Shown: positions 1 through 10,355, counted from the first letter of the stretch. The stretch: DNA of 64,000 nucleotides from Roseburia inulinivorans DSM 16841 (GCF_000174195.1 NZ_ACFY01000165.1:1-64000); one strand, 5' to 3'. A program made the numbers and translations. Notes: generated by a model not told the origin, from the sequence alone.

Positions 1-96
1 TTAATCCATATTGCAAGCGGCAGAACCCAAAGATGAAACTCTGGGAAGTGTGCCCTTTATCATCGACGAATCACAAGACATTGAAAACGACTGCAT
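1..96 (-). CDS. small ORF, 31 residues, unknown function
   Basis: An ATG at 94-96 opens a 31-codon frame that ends in TAA at 1-3. It is preceded by a strong AGGAGG (minus strand, 107-112) about 10 nt upstream, which is the main reason to believe it is translated. The peptide is rich in Ser and Met, has two Cys (residues 8 and 29) and contains KGTLPRVSSLGSAACNMD at its C-terminus. It has no signal peptide or membrane segment. It lies downstream of, and on the same strand as, the MacAB-like efflux genes, separated from them by the fold-back palindrome. I do not recognise it. It could be a modified-peptide precursor, a leader peptide or a chance frame. What follows it lies outside the window. 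Confidence 0.4.
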   Translation of the reverse strand: MQSFSMSCDSSMIKGTLPRVSSLGSAACNMD

Positions 97-136
97 TTTG
101 TCGTTACCTCCTTTATAGGCACTCATCCCATAACCG

Positions 137-497
137 TGAGTTCCATAACGCAAATTGGCAGATTCTGTGGTGCGATTCACAGTGTTGATTGGGCATGTAT
201 AAGCGTCCTCTCACAAGTCATTCGTAACGTAAATGAAAGAAAAACGATATAAACAAATATTATTTTCTTTGTGAGCTATGGAGATAGGATTCTAACAATC
301 TTGGGAAGCACTGCTTCTCAAGATTGTTGCTCAGAAGCCTATCGGAATGCCCAGCGAACAGAAACATAATATTTCGTTTATACCGTTTTTCTTTTTCATT
401 ACATATAAAATTCTGACTTGTGAAAGGACGCTTATGGTTGCCCCTTCACAACCTATAAAAGCACTACAGAATCTGCGACACTACGTCAATTAAACTC
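137..497. repeat. long imperfect palindrome (fold-back element)
   Basis: Nearly the whole gap between the small ORF and the permease stop codon is one inverted repeat. The centre is a 17-bp arm pair with one mismatch (294-310 and 312-328, single-base loop). Further paired blocks are around 240-270 with 370-400; ATAAGCGTCCTCTCACAAGT near 199-218 with its complement at 414-435 (one mismatch); and GCAGATTCTGTGGTGC from 158 with its complement ending at 476. Similarity fades toward 137 and 497. On one strand it could fold into a single long rod. The structure resembles a fold-back MITE or a structured repeat rather than a simple terminator. No target-site duplication could be assigned. Confidence 0.8.
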
Positions 498-501
498 CGG
501 G

Positions 502-1824
502 TTATTCATATCTCAATGCATCGATTACTTCCATCTTGGCTGCCTTGTTTGCAGGATAGTATCCGAAGAATACTCCTGTCAGCATGGAGAAGAATAAGGA
601 AAGTACAATAGCGGATAAAGACGGCCGTACCGACATAATAATGTAGCTTGAATATTCAGAATACATATTCTGGATCACAAACTCCGCTGCTTTGCCTAAT
701 ACAAATCCATTAAACACCCCGATCAATATCCCGATCATTCCACCAAAGATACAGAGTACGATCGCTTCTATGACAAACTGCATACGGATGGTGCTCCTCT
801 TCGCTCCAAGTGCCATCCGGACACCGATCTCCCTTGTACGCTCGGTAATAGACACAAGCATGATGTTCATGACACCGACACCGCCTACGATCAATGAGAT
901 CAATGCAATGCCGGACACTGCGATCGTGATCACATTAATGACGGTATTGATCATTCCCATATCAGACGCCATATTATAGGTAGTAACATGGAAATTTTCA
1001 TTGTTTGCATATTTCTCTTCAAAAAAGTTTGTAACATCTGTCGTTGCCTGATCGATATCAGCCAGGGAATTGACCATCAGGTTAAAGTTTGTGTAACCGG
1101 ACTGATCCTTTCCCATCAGCTTAAAACAGGTCTGGATTGGAATAAACATTGTAGTATAACGGTCTTTTTCTGGGACGCTGGTGTCCACCTTGCCAAAAAG
1201 TGCTGCATTATATTCGTATATGCCTACAATTGTAAAATTATATAGATTTCCATCGCTGTCTGCATAAGTGATCTGTTCTCCTATTGGATTCTCATCTCCA
1301 AAATACTGCTTTGCCATGGTATCTGCCACAATGCAGACGTTCTTCTTTGTTTTGTTATCCTGTTTTGTAAGGTTTCTTCCGGCATACATCTTTAATTTCA
1401 TATAATCAATATACTCGGAAGTAGTCCCCTGAACAGATACATTGGCATAAGTATTTTTATCCTGCCGGATCTGTCCGTTTCCAAGAAATTCAGAAGCTGC
1501 TATTCCATCAAATTCATCCGGATATTTTTCCACCAGTTCATCGATCATCTCCTGTGTCACAAAGTCCGATGTTTTCATTTCCGGGTATTCCCAGGTATCC
1601 CAGTCTGCATCATCTTCCGGATATCTTGCATCCACATATGCCTGAACCGTATTGCCACCCAGTGAATTTAAGGTGGATGTCAAAGTAGTCTGAATGGAAT
1701 TACCGATCGTCGTGATCGTGATGACTGCACTGATACCGATGATAATTCCTAACATGGTCAGAATCGAACGCATTTTATTGCTGAAAATGCTGGTGATCGC
1801 CTCTTTTATATTTTCCAAAAACAT
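502..1824 (-). CDS. MacB/FtsX-type ABC transporter permease
   Basis: This 440-residue protein has the MacB/FtsX layout. One N-terminal membrane helix (about 18-42) is followed by a large extracytoplasmic MacB-PCD domain (about 45-285), then three helices (about 300-330, 360-385 and 405-430). The cytoplasmic loop contains ERTREIGVRMALGAKRSTI, typical of the family. With the ATPase and adaptor just upstream it would form a tripartite-like YknXYZ/MacAB exporter. In Firmicutes such exporters act on antimicrobial or host peptides and other toxic compounds. The start overlaps the ATPase stop at 1824, so the two are translationally coupled. The substrate cannot be read from the sequence. Confidence 0.9.
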   Translation of the reverse strand: MFLENIKEAITSIFSNKMRSILTMLGIIIGISAVITITTIGNSIQTTLTSTLNSLGGNTVQAYVDARYPEDDADWDTWEYPEMKTSDFVTQEMIDELVEKYPDEFDGIAASEFLGNGQIRQDKNTYANVSVQGTTSEYIDYMKLKMYAGRNLTKQDNKTKKNVCIVADTMAKQYFGDENPIGEQITYADSDGNLYNFTIVGIYEYNAALFGKVDTSVPEKDRYTTMFIPIQTCFKLMGKDQSGYTNFNLMVNSLADIDQATTDVTNFFEEKYANNENFHVTTYNMASDMGMINTVINVITIAVSGIALISLIVGGVGVMNIMLVSITERTREIGVRMALGAKRSTIRMQFVIEAIVLCIFGGMIGILIGVFNGFVLGKAAEFVIQNMYSEYSSYIIMSVRPSLSAIVLSLFFSMLTGVFFGYYPANKAAKMEVIDALRYE

Positions 1825-2528
1825 CAGCCTTCACCTCCATTATCTGACACGATATTACCATCTAAGATCGTAACGATCCGTTTTGTCTCCGCCGCAAGTT
1901 CCTGTGAGTGTGTGATCAAAACGATGGTTTTTCCCTGCTCCTCATGCAGCTTATGAAAAAGATCCATGACCATATGTCCGGTTTTGGAATCCAACGCTCC
2001 GGTCGGCTCATCCGCTAAGATGATCGCCGGATCATTGATCATTGCGCGCGCGATCGCCACACGCTGTTTCTGTCCACCGGAAAGCTCGTTTGGTTTATGG
2101 AAAGCACGTTCCTCCATGCCAACCATTTTTAACATTTCCATGGCTCGCTCTTTTTGATTTTTTTCCCTCTCAGTACTATATAACAGCGGAACCATGACAT
2201 TTTTTAATGCATTGGCTTTCGGAAGAAGGTTAAAATTCTGGAATACAAAACCAATCCTCTTGTTTCGGATTGCACTTCGCATGGAATCATCCATTTTATT
2301 TACATCTTTTCCCTCCAGAAAGTAAGTTCCCTCAGTCTGACGGTCCAGGACACCGATAATATTCATCAATGTACTTTTTCCGGAACCGGACTCACCGACG
2401 ATGGAGACAAATTCTCCCTGATCGACTGACAGGCTGATCCCATTTAAAATCTGCAGTTCATTCGGCTTGCCTATGTAATAACGTTTTATAATATTCTCCA
2501 TACGGATTACTGGTTCACTCACGATCAT
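1824..2528 (-). CDS. MacB/LolD-type ABC transporter ATPase
   Basis: This 234-residue nucleotide-binding subunit has Walker [10 protein letters not shown] (about 45-53), a Q-loop in [11 protein letters not shown], signature LSGGQKQR, Walker B AIILADEP and the switch His in VLITHSQE. It energises the permease encoded next. Its first codon overlaps the adaptor stop (2525-2528, ATGA type) and its stop overlaps the permease start, so all three genes form one tightly coupled operon. Family members such as YknY, MacB-NBD and LolD have the same length. Confidence 0.93.
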   Translation of the reverse strand: MIVSEPVIRMENIIKRYYIGKPNELQILNGISLSVDQGEFVSIVGESGSGKSTLMNIIGVLDRQTEGTYFLEGKDVNKMDDSMRSAIRNKRIGFVFQNFNLLPKANALKNVMVPLLYSTEREKNQKERAMEMLKMVGMEERAFHKPNELSGGQKQRVAIARAMINDPAIILADEPTGALDSKTGHMVMDLFHKLHEEQGKTIVLITHSQELAAETKRIVTILDGNIVSDNGGEG

Positions 2529-4017
2529 TCTGCCTCCGTACTCATCATGCCTTCTGTGTCAAGTGCCTGATTGGAATATATCTGTTCCGGAGTAAACACC
2601 TGACCTTCGGTGACAGAAAATGTATTATCGTAGATCAGCTGGTCGCCCTCTTTCAGATCGCCGCCTGTCACTTCTGTATAATAGTCTACCTCTTCACCGA
2701 CTTTGATATTTTTCCGGACTGCGGTTGCTGTTCCATCTTCATTTGCTTCCGCTACCAGAACATAGGAATCTCCGTTGTCATCCTGCCGGATCAGATCATA
2801 TGGAACTGCAAGCTGTGTGCCTCTGTCTTTGATCACAATTTTGGCTTTTGCACTCATTCCAACCAGAAGTTCTGTGTTGTCGATCGTGATCTCAGCAGAA
2901 TAACCGCTTGAGGTATTGGTATCTGTACCATTTGTGTTGGTGGACTGATTTTTTACTCTGACCACACGTGTTACCGTACCTTTGATTTCTTCATCCCCTG
3001 TTGCATCCGTTGAAACGGTTGCAGGCATTCCTTCCTGGATCTTTAAAATGTCAGCTTCCTCAACATTTACGATCACTTTTAAGGAAGATGTATCCTCGAT
3101 CGTGATCATGGTCGTTCCTGCTGTGTTTTTATCTCCGACTGATACATTGACGGCTGTGACAACTCCACCGATCGGTGCAGAAAGTGTACAGTCTGCAAGC
3201 TGCTTCTGTAACTGCTCCAGCTGGTCTTTTAAATCTCTGGTCGTGCTTGTCTGGTATTTTTGCATGTCAACGGTATTCTGGGCAGATGCAACGCTTCTGT
3301 CTGTGTTTTTTAGCACAGATGCATAATTGTCGTTTGCGGAATCCAATGCATTTTGTGCTGTCTCCAAAGATGATTTAAAAACATCTAATTTTCCATCATA
3401 CTCAGAAGTATCTTTGTAGTTGTTTTTCAGATAATAAATATAATCCTCACACTCTGATACCTTTTTCTTATATTTATCAACATCAGCCTGTGCTTTATCG
3501 ATCGTCTTCTGTGCTGCATCCAGTGCATCCTGCTGATCCTGTTTGTTCTGGGTAAGACTGTTCTGCTTCTGTGCCTCATCGTTTGCTGCAACAGCATTCG
3601 CATTATTAATATTTGTCTTTAACTCAGCAATCTGTTTTTCAATATCCTTCTGATCCAATGTCACAAGCGGATCACCCTCTTTTACAATGTCACCCACCTG
3701 AACGTTCACGGCTGTGATCTCTGCTGCTGCAAGGGACATGACATTTGTCTTGCTCTGTCCTGCGATCGTTCCCTTCAAAGAAACTGAATCGGATAAATCC
3801 CTTTTCTCTACCGGTTCTACCTCAACCGTATTCGCTGCTGTCTCAATCTGTGAAGTCATATTTTTAACAGCGCTGCCGATCAATACAATTACAATAGCTG
3901 CAATCACTAAAACGATCAGCCATACTTTCTTCTTTTTCTTTGGTACTTCAGCCACTTCTGTCTTTTTTCTTTTTTATGAAAGAAATGCTTTTTTTCCTTT
4001 ACATTGTTGTCTTCCAT
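2525..4017 (-). CDS. HlyD/MacA-like efflux adaptor, start region frameshifted
   Basis: This membrane-fusion protein has one N-terminal membrane helix after a KKKKK run, a lipoyl/barrel-sandwich half, a long coiled coil (about 105-255 of the GTG-initiated form, rich in Gln/Asp/Lys), the second lipoyl half and a beta-barrel C-terminus. It links the MacB-like permease to the outside. The in-frame start is a GTG at 3953-3955 with no ribosome site. An ATG at 4015-4017 has AGGAG 11 nt upstream. Its frame joins the main one if one A is added in the paired A6 runs (3963-3968, 3970-3975), giving MEDNNVKEKKHFFHKK before the membrane helix. I therefore favour 4017 as the true start, with a homopolymer indel. 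Confidence 0.85.
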
Positions 4018-4064
4018 GCTTACATGATCTCCTTTTTTTCCTTGTCTTTTTTGACCTATGGCAA

Positions 4065-4073
4065 ATTGTACCA
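4065..4073 (-). promoter_or_regulatory. extended -10 of the efflux operon
   Basis: On the minus strand TGGTACAAT gives an extended -10 (TGn plus TACAAT). It lies about 50 nt upstream of the preferred adaptor start at 4017. No convincing -35 was seen, which is common for extended -10 promoters. Confidence 0.4.
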
Positions 4074-4192
4074 TATTGTTTTCAGAAAAAAGGGGTTTAA
4101 GGCAATCTTAATATTTCTTACTGAAATCCTTAGGATTTGTTAAGTGTCCTTTCAGTTTATCCATATATTTTCCTGCCTCCAAAAGCTTCCTG

Positions 4193-5041
4193 TCATCGTC
4201 TCCTCTGCTCCTTAAAATACGTCATCATCTCATGTGTCAGGCTTAACTTCTCCCTATCCTCCGGGACATCGTGATAATCCACCCACTCTGCCACGGAGAG
4301 CTCTTCCTCGTCTAAGTGGATCTCTTCCTCCTCTGCAAGCTCACAGAAATAGCCGAGTAAAAGATTGCTGTCAAAGCCCCATGGCTGGCTCTTATAGTAA
4401 CGGATGTTCTTCACAGCAAGTCCGACTTCCTCCATGACTTCCCTTTTGACTGTCTCCTCTGCTGTCTCTCCGATCTCTGTAAATCCGGCGATAAGCGCAT
4501 ACCTTTTGTACTCTCTGCCCGCATATTTTGTCATGAGGATTTTATCGCCGTGCGTGACTCCCACGATGACCGCAGGTGCGATCTTCGGAAATACCATGTT
4601 CGTGCAGCACGGACACTGAAGCATCCGCTGTGTTTCGCTGTGAACCAGTTTTTTCCCACATCTGCCGCAGAACTGATTGTCACGATACCACACAAATAAA
4701 TGCCATGCAGTAGCAGCTGCGAGGACACGTTCCTTCGGCTGCATTGGACGGACATCAAACATCTTATAAAAACGAAACTCGCCAATCTTGGTATCCGCTC
4801 CTATTTCAGTCAGAAAGTATTCTTCCTCCCCTATAGAAAAAAGATAAATACAAGACGGCACTTCTCTTCCCAGTATATTTTCGTTGTAATCCTTCCACTG
4901 CTCATAAGTCAAAAACTGCAATTCTCCATTATATTCCAGATATACCGTTCGCTCTCCAAAACCAAACATCCTGCTGCCTGCATGCGGTACTTTCTTTTTA
5001 TATGAATTATCCAATTGCATTGGTGCAATATCCTGTATCAT
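4193..5041 (-). CDS. nudC: NAD(+) diphosphatase / NADH pyrophosphatase NudC
   Basis: This 282-residue Nudix hydrolase cleaves NAD(H) to NMN(H) and AMP and can remove NAD caps from RNA. A zinc ribbon (CGRCGKKL ... CPCC) sits before the catalytic domain. The Nudix box is intact: GFTEIGETAEETVKREVMEE, followed by VGL, fits GX5EX7REUXEEXGU. The NudC-specific SQPW motif follows shortly after. The N-terminal domain is poorly conserved, as usual. It is a single-gene unit, divergent from the LacI-GGDEF gene at 5169. Confidence 0.93.
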   Translation of the reverse strand: MIQDIAPMQLDNSYKKKVPHAGSRMFGFGERTVYLEYNGELQFLTYEQWKDYNENILGREVPSCIYLFSIGEEEYFLTEIGADTKIGEFRFYKMFDVRPMQPKERVLAAATAWHLFVWYRDNQFCGRCGKKLVHSETQRMLQCPCCTNMVFPKIAPAVIVGVTHGDKILMTKYAGREYKRYALIAGFTEIGETAEETVKREVMEEVGLAVKNIRYYKSQPWGFDSNLLLGYFCELAEEEEIHLDEEELSVAEWVDYHDVPEDREKLSLTHEMMTYFKEQRRR

Positions 5042-5168
5042 TTCCTTAGATTCCTTTCATTTTGAAGCTTTTCCTATTGTAAAACATTTTGATTTTTTGT
5101 ACAATAAGATTATATTGTTGTAAAAAAAGAGGCTGCCGGATCATGGCTGCTTCCAAGGGGTTTTTATC

Positions 5169-7087
5169 ATGTATCACAATAAAAAAATCGGGATTTTTAT
5201 CTCCCACATTATGGGATTTTACCAGAAGAATGTATGTCAGGGTATTATTGACAAAGCTCTGGAATACGGTTACACTGCTGAGATTTTTGCTTCTATGGAT
5301 GGGGAGAATCTCGGGGACTACAGTCTGGGAGAGGAAAGCATTCTGACATTGCCGAATTTTGATGATTTAAGCGGTGTTATTTTTGCGTCTGAAACTTATC
5401 CAAACGAACAGTTAAAGGATCAGATCTATTCCCTGCTGAAAGAAAAATGTCACTGTCCTATCATAGAGATTGCTGTTTATAAGCAGCAGTTTCCTTCGGT
5501 TTCCTTAGAAAATAACCATCCTTTTTTTGATATTACAGAACATCTCATCACAGAACATCACTACAAAAATATCTGTTATTTTGGATGTGCCGATGAGAGT
5601 TTCTTTTCGGATGCCAGAGAAAAGTTTTACCGGGACGCATTAAAAAACATGGCATTGCACCACACGCACATTCCATCTATACCGGAACCTACACTGCGCA
5701 GTCCGCTGCTGAAGCACTCCGCTTCTTTGAAGAAAATGAAACAAAACCGGATGCGGTTGTCTGTTACAATGATAAACTGGCACTTTTATTAATGACTGCT
5801 GCCATCTCTGCCGGTTATCATATTCCAGAGGACCTTGCGATCACCGGCTGTGACCACAGTGAAGAAGGACAGAATCTCACACCTTCTCTCACGACCGTCT
5901 CTTTCCCTGTCTATGAACTTGGGGAAGCTTCCGTAGAAAAACTGATGAAATTAATCCATGAGGAAAATGTTCCTGCCATCACTGTGGTACATGCACAGAT
6001 GGTTCTGGAAAATTCCTGTGGATGCAGTCTTACAAAAGAGACTCCTGCTATTTACTTTGAGCAGAAACTGACCAGTCAGATTGCTTCTCTGGAGTCTTCT
6101 ATTTTAAGTTCCATGAAAATGTCTGCTGAATTCCAAAATATTGCCGACATAGATGAAGCGATGGATCTGTTGGAGAATTACGTTCATTCTATTCCAAACT
6201 GTTCCGAATTTTATCTGTGTCTGTACGCCAACTGGGACAGCGTTTCCCAGCACATACTGGAATTAACGGAAAATGAAATGGATTTTGAGCCAAGTCAGGA
6301 TGAGATTATTTTAAAATTAAGTCTGCGGGATGGCAAAAGACTGCCGGAATGCAGTTTTACCAAGCGTTCCCTCCTGCCGGAACATATCTACAGACAGTCA
6401 GATTCTGCCTACCTTTATTTTCCGCTGTTCTTCAAGAATAAGACTTTTGGCTATATTGCCTTAGCTTACGAGAACAACCGCATTGACTATCACTTCCAGC
6501 TCGTGCACTGGTTCATGAATATCAACCAGTTATTAAAACGTTTGAGTGACGCAAAACGTACTTCCATCCTCGTCTCTCACTTGGAGGACATTTACACCAA
6601 GGATGCGCTGACCGGACTTTATAACAAACACGGCTATCTGCACCGTGAAACGCTGTTACTTCAGGAAGCTGCAGAAAACCAAAGTACTGTGACCTGTTTT
6701 CTGTTTGATTTAAACCGCCTGAAATATATCAATGACCACTATGGTCATAATGAGGGGGATTTTGCGATTCAGGTCATCGGACATGCCCTATCCAGTGTCA
6801 CCCGTTCCACCGATATCTGCGCAAGATTCAGTAGCGATGAATTTTATCTGCTGACAATGGATTACACAAAAGAAGATGCCGATGAACTCCTCACCCGCGT
6901 CTATAAGTACTTAGATAATTATAATAAAATAAGCCACAAGGAATATAAGATCTCTGCCAGCGGCGGCTATGCCCAGTCCACACCGGGTGCATCCCTTTCC
7001 AAAGAAGATGTCAAAGCTTTATTTTCCAAGGCAGATGAACATATGTACCAGCAAAAACAGATTTTTCATCAGGATTTGGATAAATAA
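5169..7087 (+). CDS. LacI-type sugar-sensor/GGDEF diguanylate cyclase (frameshifted)
   Basis: The N-terminal about 280 residues are a periplasmic-binding-protein-like LacI effector domain without the usual HTH (it starts MYHNKKIGIFISHIMGFYQ). A GAF-like middle region and a C-terminal GGDEF domain follow. The GGDEF part keeps FDLNRLKYINDHYGH, but the signature is SSDEF, so cyclase activity is likely but not certain. The reading frame changes at the A6 run 5642-5647. One extra A gives DALKKHGIAPHAHSIYTGTY and rejoins the frame running to 7087. The start at 5169 has AAGGGG 9 nt upstream. The 3' end overlaps the convergent response-regulator gene by 19 nt. A cytosolic ligand would control c-di-GMP, probably tied to sugar status. 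Confidence 0.85.
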
Positions 7088-8544
7088 GCATTGTGACGGT
7101 ATTCTGTCGGAGATACTCCACAGGTTGCTTTAAAAATTTTCATAAAATGCTTTTCATTGTCATACCCGACTGCCTGACTGATCTCGATAATCTTCATATC
7201 GGTTTCGGTCAGGAGTTTTTTTGCCTCTCTCATGCGGATTTCCTTGAGATAATTCACAAAATTGCTTCCGGTATACTGCTTGAATGAGTAGGAAAACAGG
7301 GAGTAATTCATGGAAATATAATTGGAGACAACCGCCATATTCAGATCCTTTGCATAATTTTCTTCTATATAATCCACAGCCATTTTGATTTTCTGTACAT
7401 TCTTGTTCTGGTCATAGCTGCTATTGATCTTCTCATGAAGCTGCAACACAAATTCCATTACCTTGTCCTCGTAGGAATCGATACAATTTTCACTCCAGAT
7501 TTCTTTGCATTCCAATAAAAGTTCTCCCTCTGTCTCTAAAGCATTCTGATAGGTTTTCTCTACCTCCGTAAAGAAATCTTTCATACAGCTCTCAAAAACA
7601 GCCTCATCAATTCTTCCATTTTTCACTTCATAAAAGAACTGATGAAAACTCTTTTCCAGATCGTCTGTATGATCTGTTCCGATCAACTGGACGCGTTGGA
7701 TTCTGGCTGCCTCCTCTGTCAACTTAGCGGCCTCCGTGATAAGACCTTCCGGTATCTTTTCCTGAAATACACCGTACTGCGCTTCCACTTTATTGCGGAC
7801 AAATGCTTTCTTTCGCATCATGACAGACTCCGCATATGCCTGACGGATGCTCTCTAAGCCACAATGCGCCGCACTGATTCCAATGTAACCATCCTGCAAT
7901 TCGTTTTTCAATAAGAGGGAAAGGTTCTCTGCCGGAACAATAAAAATATCATTGTCATTCATATTTTTCATGAAAATATAATTATCGTCGGACAGTTCTC
8001 CTCTCTTGACCTGATTCTGGCAGCACACATAATAATTTCCGGTATAAAAATGATCTGCATACTGACTTTCGATTGTGCGCTGTTCCTCCCCGGAAATCTC
8101 ATCAGAAAGCATCAGGTGCCGCATCTGCTGATAACCAATTTTCTGATTGTTCTCCTCTTTCTCTTTCCGGCTCTCAATCTCTGCATTGAGTTTTTTTAAG
8201 ATTTCGGTGATTTTTTCACGCTCAATCGGTTTTAAAATATACTCCCGCACCCCGTTTCTTAACATTTCCACCGCATAGGCAAAATCATCATAACCACTGA
8301 TTGCCACGGTAAGTGGAATATGTTCGAGGCTCTGCATTTTCTGTACCAGTTCGATGCCATCCATCTTCGGCATACGGATGTCCGTAAACATCACATCAAT
8401 CTCCTGCTCTTTCAGAATTTCAAGCGCAGTCTCTCCATTGTTGCACTCCATAATGGTCTCGATTGGCACACCACTTCGCATAATCATTGTTTTGATTCCC
8501 TGACGGATCATTTTCTCATCTTCAACGATCAAAACTGTTTTCAT
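7069..8544 (-). CDS. YesN-type response regulator, receiver plus AraC HTH
   Basis: This 491-residue regulator has an N-terminal receiver domain with the acidic pocket (VEDEK) and phospho-acceptor Asp in MFTDIRMPKMDG, a long middle region with coiled-coil character, and a C-terminal AraC-type double HTH (about 385-487, ending in the VGYDNEKHFMKIFKATCGVS repeat). It is the partner of the YesM-like kinase encoded just upstream (65-nt gap). The pair most likely controls the sugar transporter and phosphorylase genes to the right. YesMN systems in gut Firmicutes typically respond to oligosaccharides. Confidence 0.92.
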   Translation of the reverse strand: MKTVLIVEDEKMIRQGIKTMIMRSGVPIETIMECNNGETALEILKEQEIDVMFTDIRMPKMDGIELVQKMQSLEHIPLTVAISGYDDFAYAVEMLRNGVREYILKPIEREKITEILKKLNAEIESRKEKEENNQKIGYQQMRHLMLSDEISGEEQRTIESQYADHFYTGNYYVCCQNQVKRGELSDDNYIFMKNMNDNDIFIVPAENLSLLLKNELQDGYIGISAAHCGLESIRQAYAESVMMRKKAFVRNKVEAQYGVFQEKIPEGLITEAAKLTEEAARIQRVQLIGTDHTDDLEKSFHQFFYEVKNGRIDEAVFESCMKDFFTEVEKTYQNALETEGELLLECKEIWSENCIDSYEDKVMEFVLQLHEKINSSYDQNKNVQKIKMAVDYIEENYAKDLNMAVVSNYISMNYSLFSYSFKQYTGSNFVNYLKEIRMREAKKLLTETDMKIIEISQAVGYDNEKHFMKIFKATCGVSPTEYRHNAYLSKS

Positions 8545-8609
8545 TATCTTCCTTACCCTCTTCTAATCCTGTATCTCTCTTCTGTCACAGTCCCCTGTGC
8601 CTTTATTTT

Positions 8610-10355
8610 TCACTTATGCTCCGGGTCATTTTCCTCTGACTGTCTATGCGTGATTGGAATCCGGACCATAATTTTTGTATAACACCCCAATTTGGATGCG
8701 ATCTCGATTCCATACTGATCTCCAAATGCAATATGGATACGGTCCTGTACATTTTTCAGACCAATTCCATTGCCGGAGCCTCCGTTGGAATCAATTTTTC
8801 CTGCAATCTTTAACCGAAGCTTCTCCACTTCTTCTTCTGACATACCTTTTCCGGCATCTGTGATCTCGATCACACAGTCATCTCCGTCTAAAATGCCCTT
8901 GATATAGATATTTGTGTCCTCTGCCATCTGTTCGATTCCATGATAAATGGCATTCTCGACGATCGGCTGCAGGGACATCTTCGGAATCTCCTGTTTTAAT
9001 ACCAGTTCCGGCAGGTTTAACGACAGATAAATCTCATAATCAAACCGCAGATTGATCAGAGCCATGTAGTTTTTAATGTACTCTAACTCCTGCTCCACAA
9101 GCACATTTCCTGATACCCACTTCATACTGTAACGCAGCAGTTTCCCCAATGCGGTCACCGCATCAGAAATGGCGTATTCTTCATCAATCTCTGCCATCAT
9201 CTTAATCGATTCTAACACATTATAAATAAAATGTGCATTGATCTGATTCTGCAAAGCCCGGATCTCAGAATTTTTTGCTAACATCTCACGGTTTAAATTA
9301 TCTTCCATCAGCTCCTTGATACGTTCCAACATCTTATTGATCTGCGTTCCGAGTTCGCCCATCTCATCTTTGCCACAGTTTTCGATCACGACATCAAGAT
9401 CACCCTTCTGTACTTTTCGAATGGACTTTAAGATCTCATAAAACTGCTTTAACAGATGCTGCACAATACGGTTGATAAAGAACGCCAGCAATATGATAAA
9501 TGCCAGCATGACAGCCACAAACACATCACGCATAAAATATACATTATGAACATTTTTTGTGATATCCTTCACACAGATCAGTGTACCGGAGAGTTCGCGC
9601 ACCTGCATATAAGAGATTACAAGATTTTTTCCATCCAATTTTTTATAAATGGTCTGTATCTTGTCCTCTGTGGGACGCTGTTTTAAAATATCGTCAAGCA
9701 GCGCTGAAGATTCTGTCTGCTCTTTCTGTCCAAAATAGGTTACTCCCTCATCCGAATAAAAGAAACTCCACTCATCCTCAATTCCCTCGTACAGGCTTGG
9801 AAACATATTCTCCATCGTCATGGCAGACTCGATCACACCAACTTTTCCATTGGCACTGTCAATAATCGGTGTGACAAGTGAAATAATCTTCCGATTCTGG
9901 TTCATCGTATAGGAATTGAAAATATTATCTGTGTAATCAAAATTCCAGCCGACATATTTATCCTGCTTGGACCACTCCTGTTTTTTCATACGGGATGCAT
10001 TGTATAAAATGGGCATCATCTCCTGCACACTGTCATTCACCGCATAGACACGGACACCATACAGCAATGGGTTATTGTCAACTAACCGTTCCAACGCCGA
10101 CACTTCGTTATTTTTAAAATCCAGCCAGTCGGCCGTAGAGATTTCTCCCCCAATCGCAGATGCATTCAACATTTGAAGCAGGGAATCATCACTTAAGAAA
10201 AACTGTGTGGACATATTGATAGAATCAATCTTTGTCTTGATTCCATCCTCATTCCGCTGCATTGTATATTCCATGTAATCCATGTTCTCCTGCACCGCAT
10301 TCTGCTCCATAACATAGAACAAAACCCCTGCTAACACCCCGATTGGAATCACCAT
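8610..10355 (-). CDS. YesM-type sensor histidine kinase, N-terminus uncertain
   Basis: An extracellular dCACHE-like sensor lies between two membrane helices. A HAMP domain (about 300-350), a His_kinase domain with NAHFIYNVLESIKMMAEIDE, and HATPase_c with N-box (NAIYHG) and G-boxes (DAGKGMS, GNGIGL) follow. The ATG at 10353-10355 lies inside the first membrane helix, because upstream codons encode RELFRNTKLNIKFTSIIILF in the same frame back to TAG 10425-10427 with no start codon. A one-base change in the A7 run (minus strand, 10418-10424) would connect an ATG overlapping the upstream gene, so the real N-terminus is probably about 25-40 residues longer. Confidence 0.9.
   Translation of the reverse strand: MVIPIGVLAGVLFYVMEQNAVQENMDYMEYTMQRNEDGIKTKIDSINMSTQFFLSDDSLLQMLNASAIGGEISTADWLDFKNNEVSALERLVDNNPLLYGVRVYAVNDSVQEMMPILYNASRMKKQEWSKQDKYVGWNFDYTDNIFNSYTMNQNRKIISLVTPIIDSANGKVGVIESAMTMENMFPSLYEGIEDEWSFFYSDEGVTYFGQKEQTESSALLDDILKQRPTEDKIQTIYKKLDGKNLVISYMQVRELSGTLICVKDITKNVHNVYFMRDVFVAVMLAFIILLAFFINRIVQHLLKQFYEILKSIRKVQKGDLDVVIENCGKDEMGELGTQINKMLERIKELMEDNLNREMLAKNSEIRALQNQINAHFIYNVLESIKMMAEIDEEYAISDAVTALGKLLRYSMKWVSGNVLVEQELEYIKNYMALINLRFDYEIYLSLNLPELVLKQEIPKMSLQPIVENAIYHGIEQMAEDTNIYIKGILDGDDCVIEITDAGKGMSEEEVEKLRLKIAGKIDSNGGSGNGIGLKNVQDRIHIAFGDQYGIEIASKLGCYTKIMVRIPITHRQSEENDPEHK

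Noticed and set aside
137..497. CRISPR or tandem repeat
   Set aside because: The similarity is inverted, not direct, and there are only two arms.
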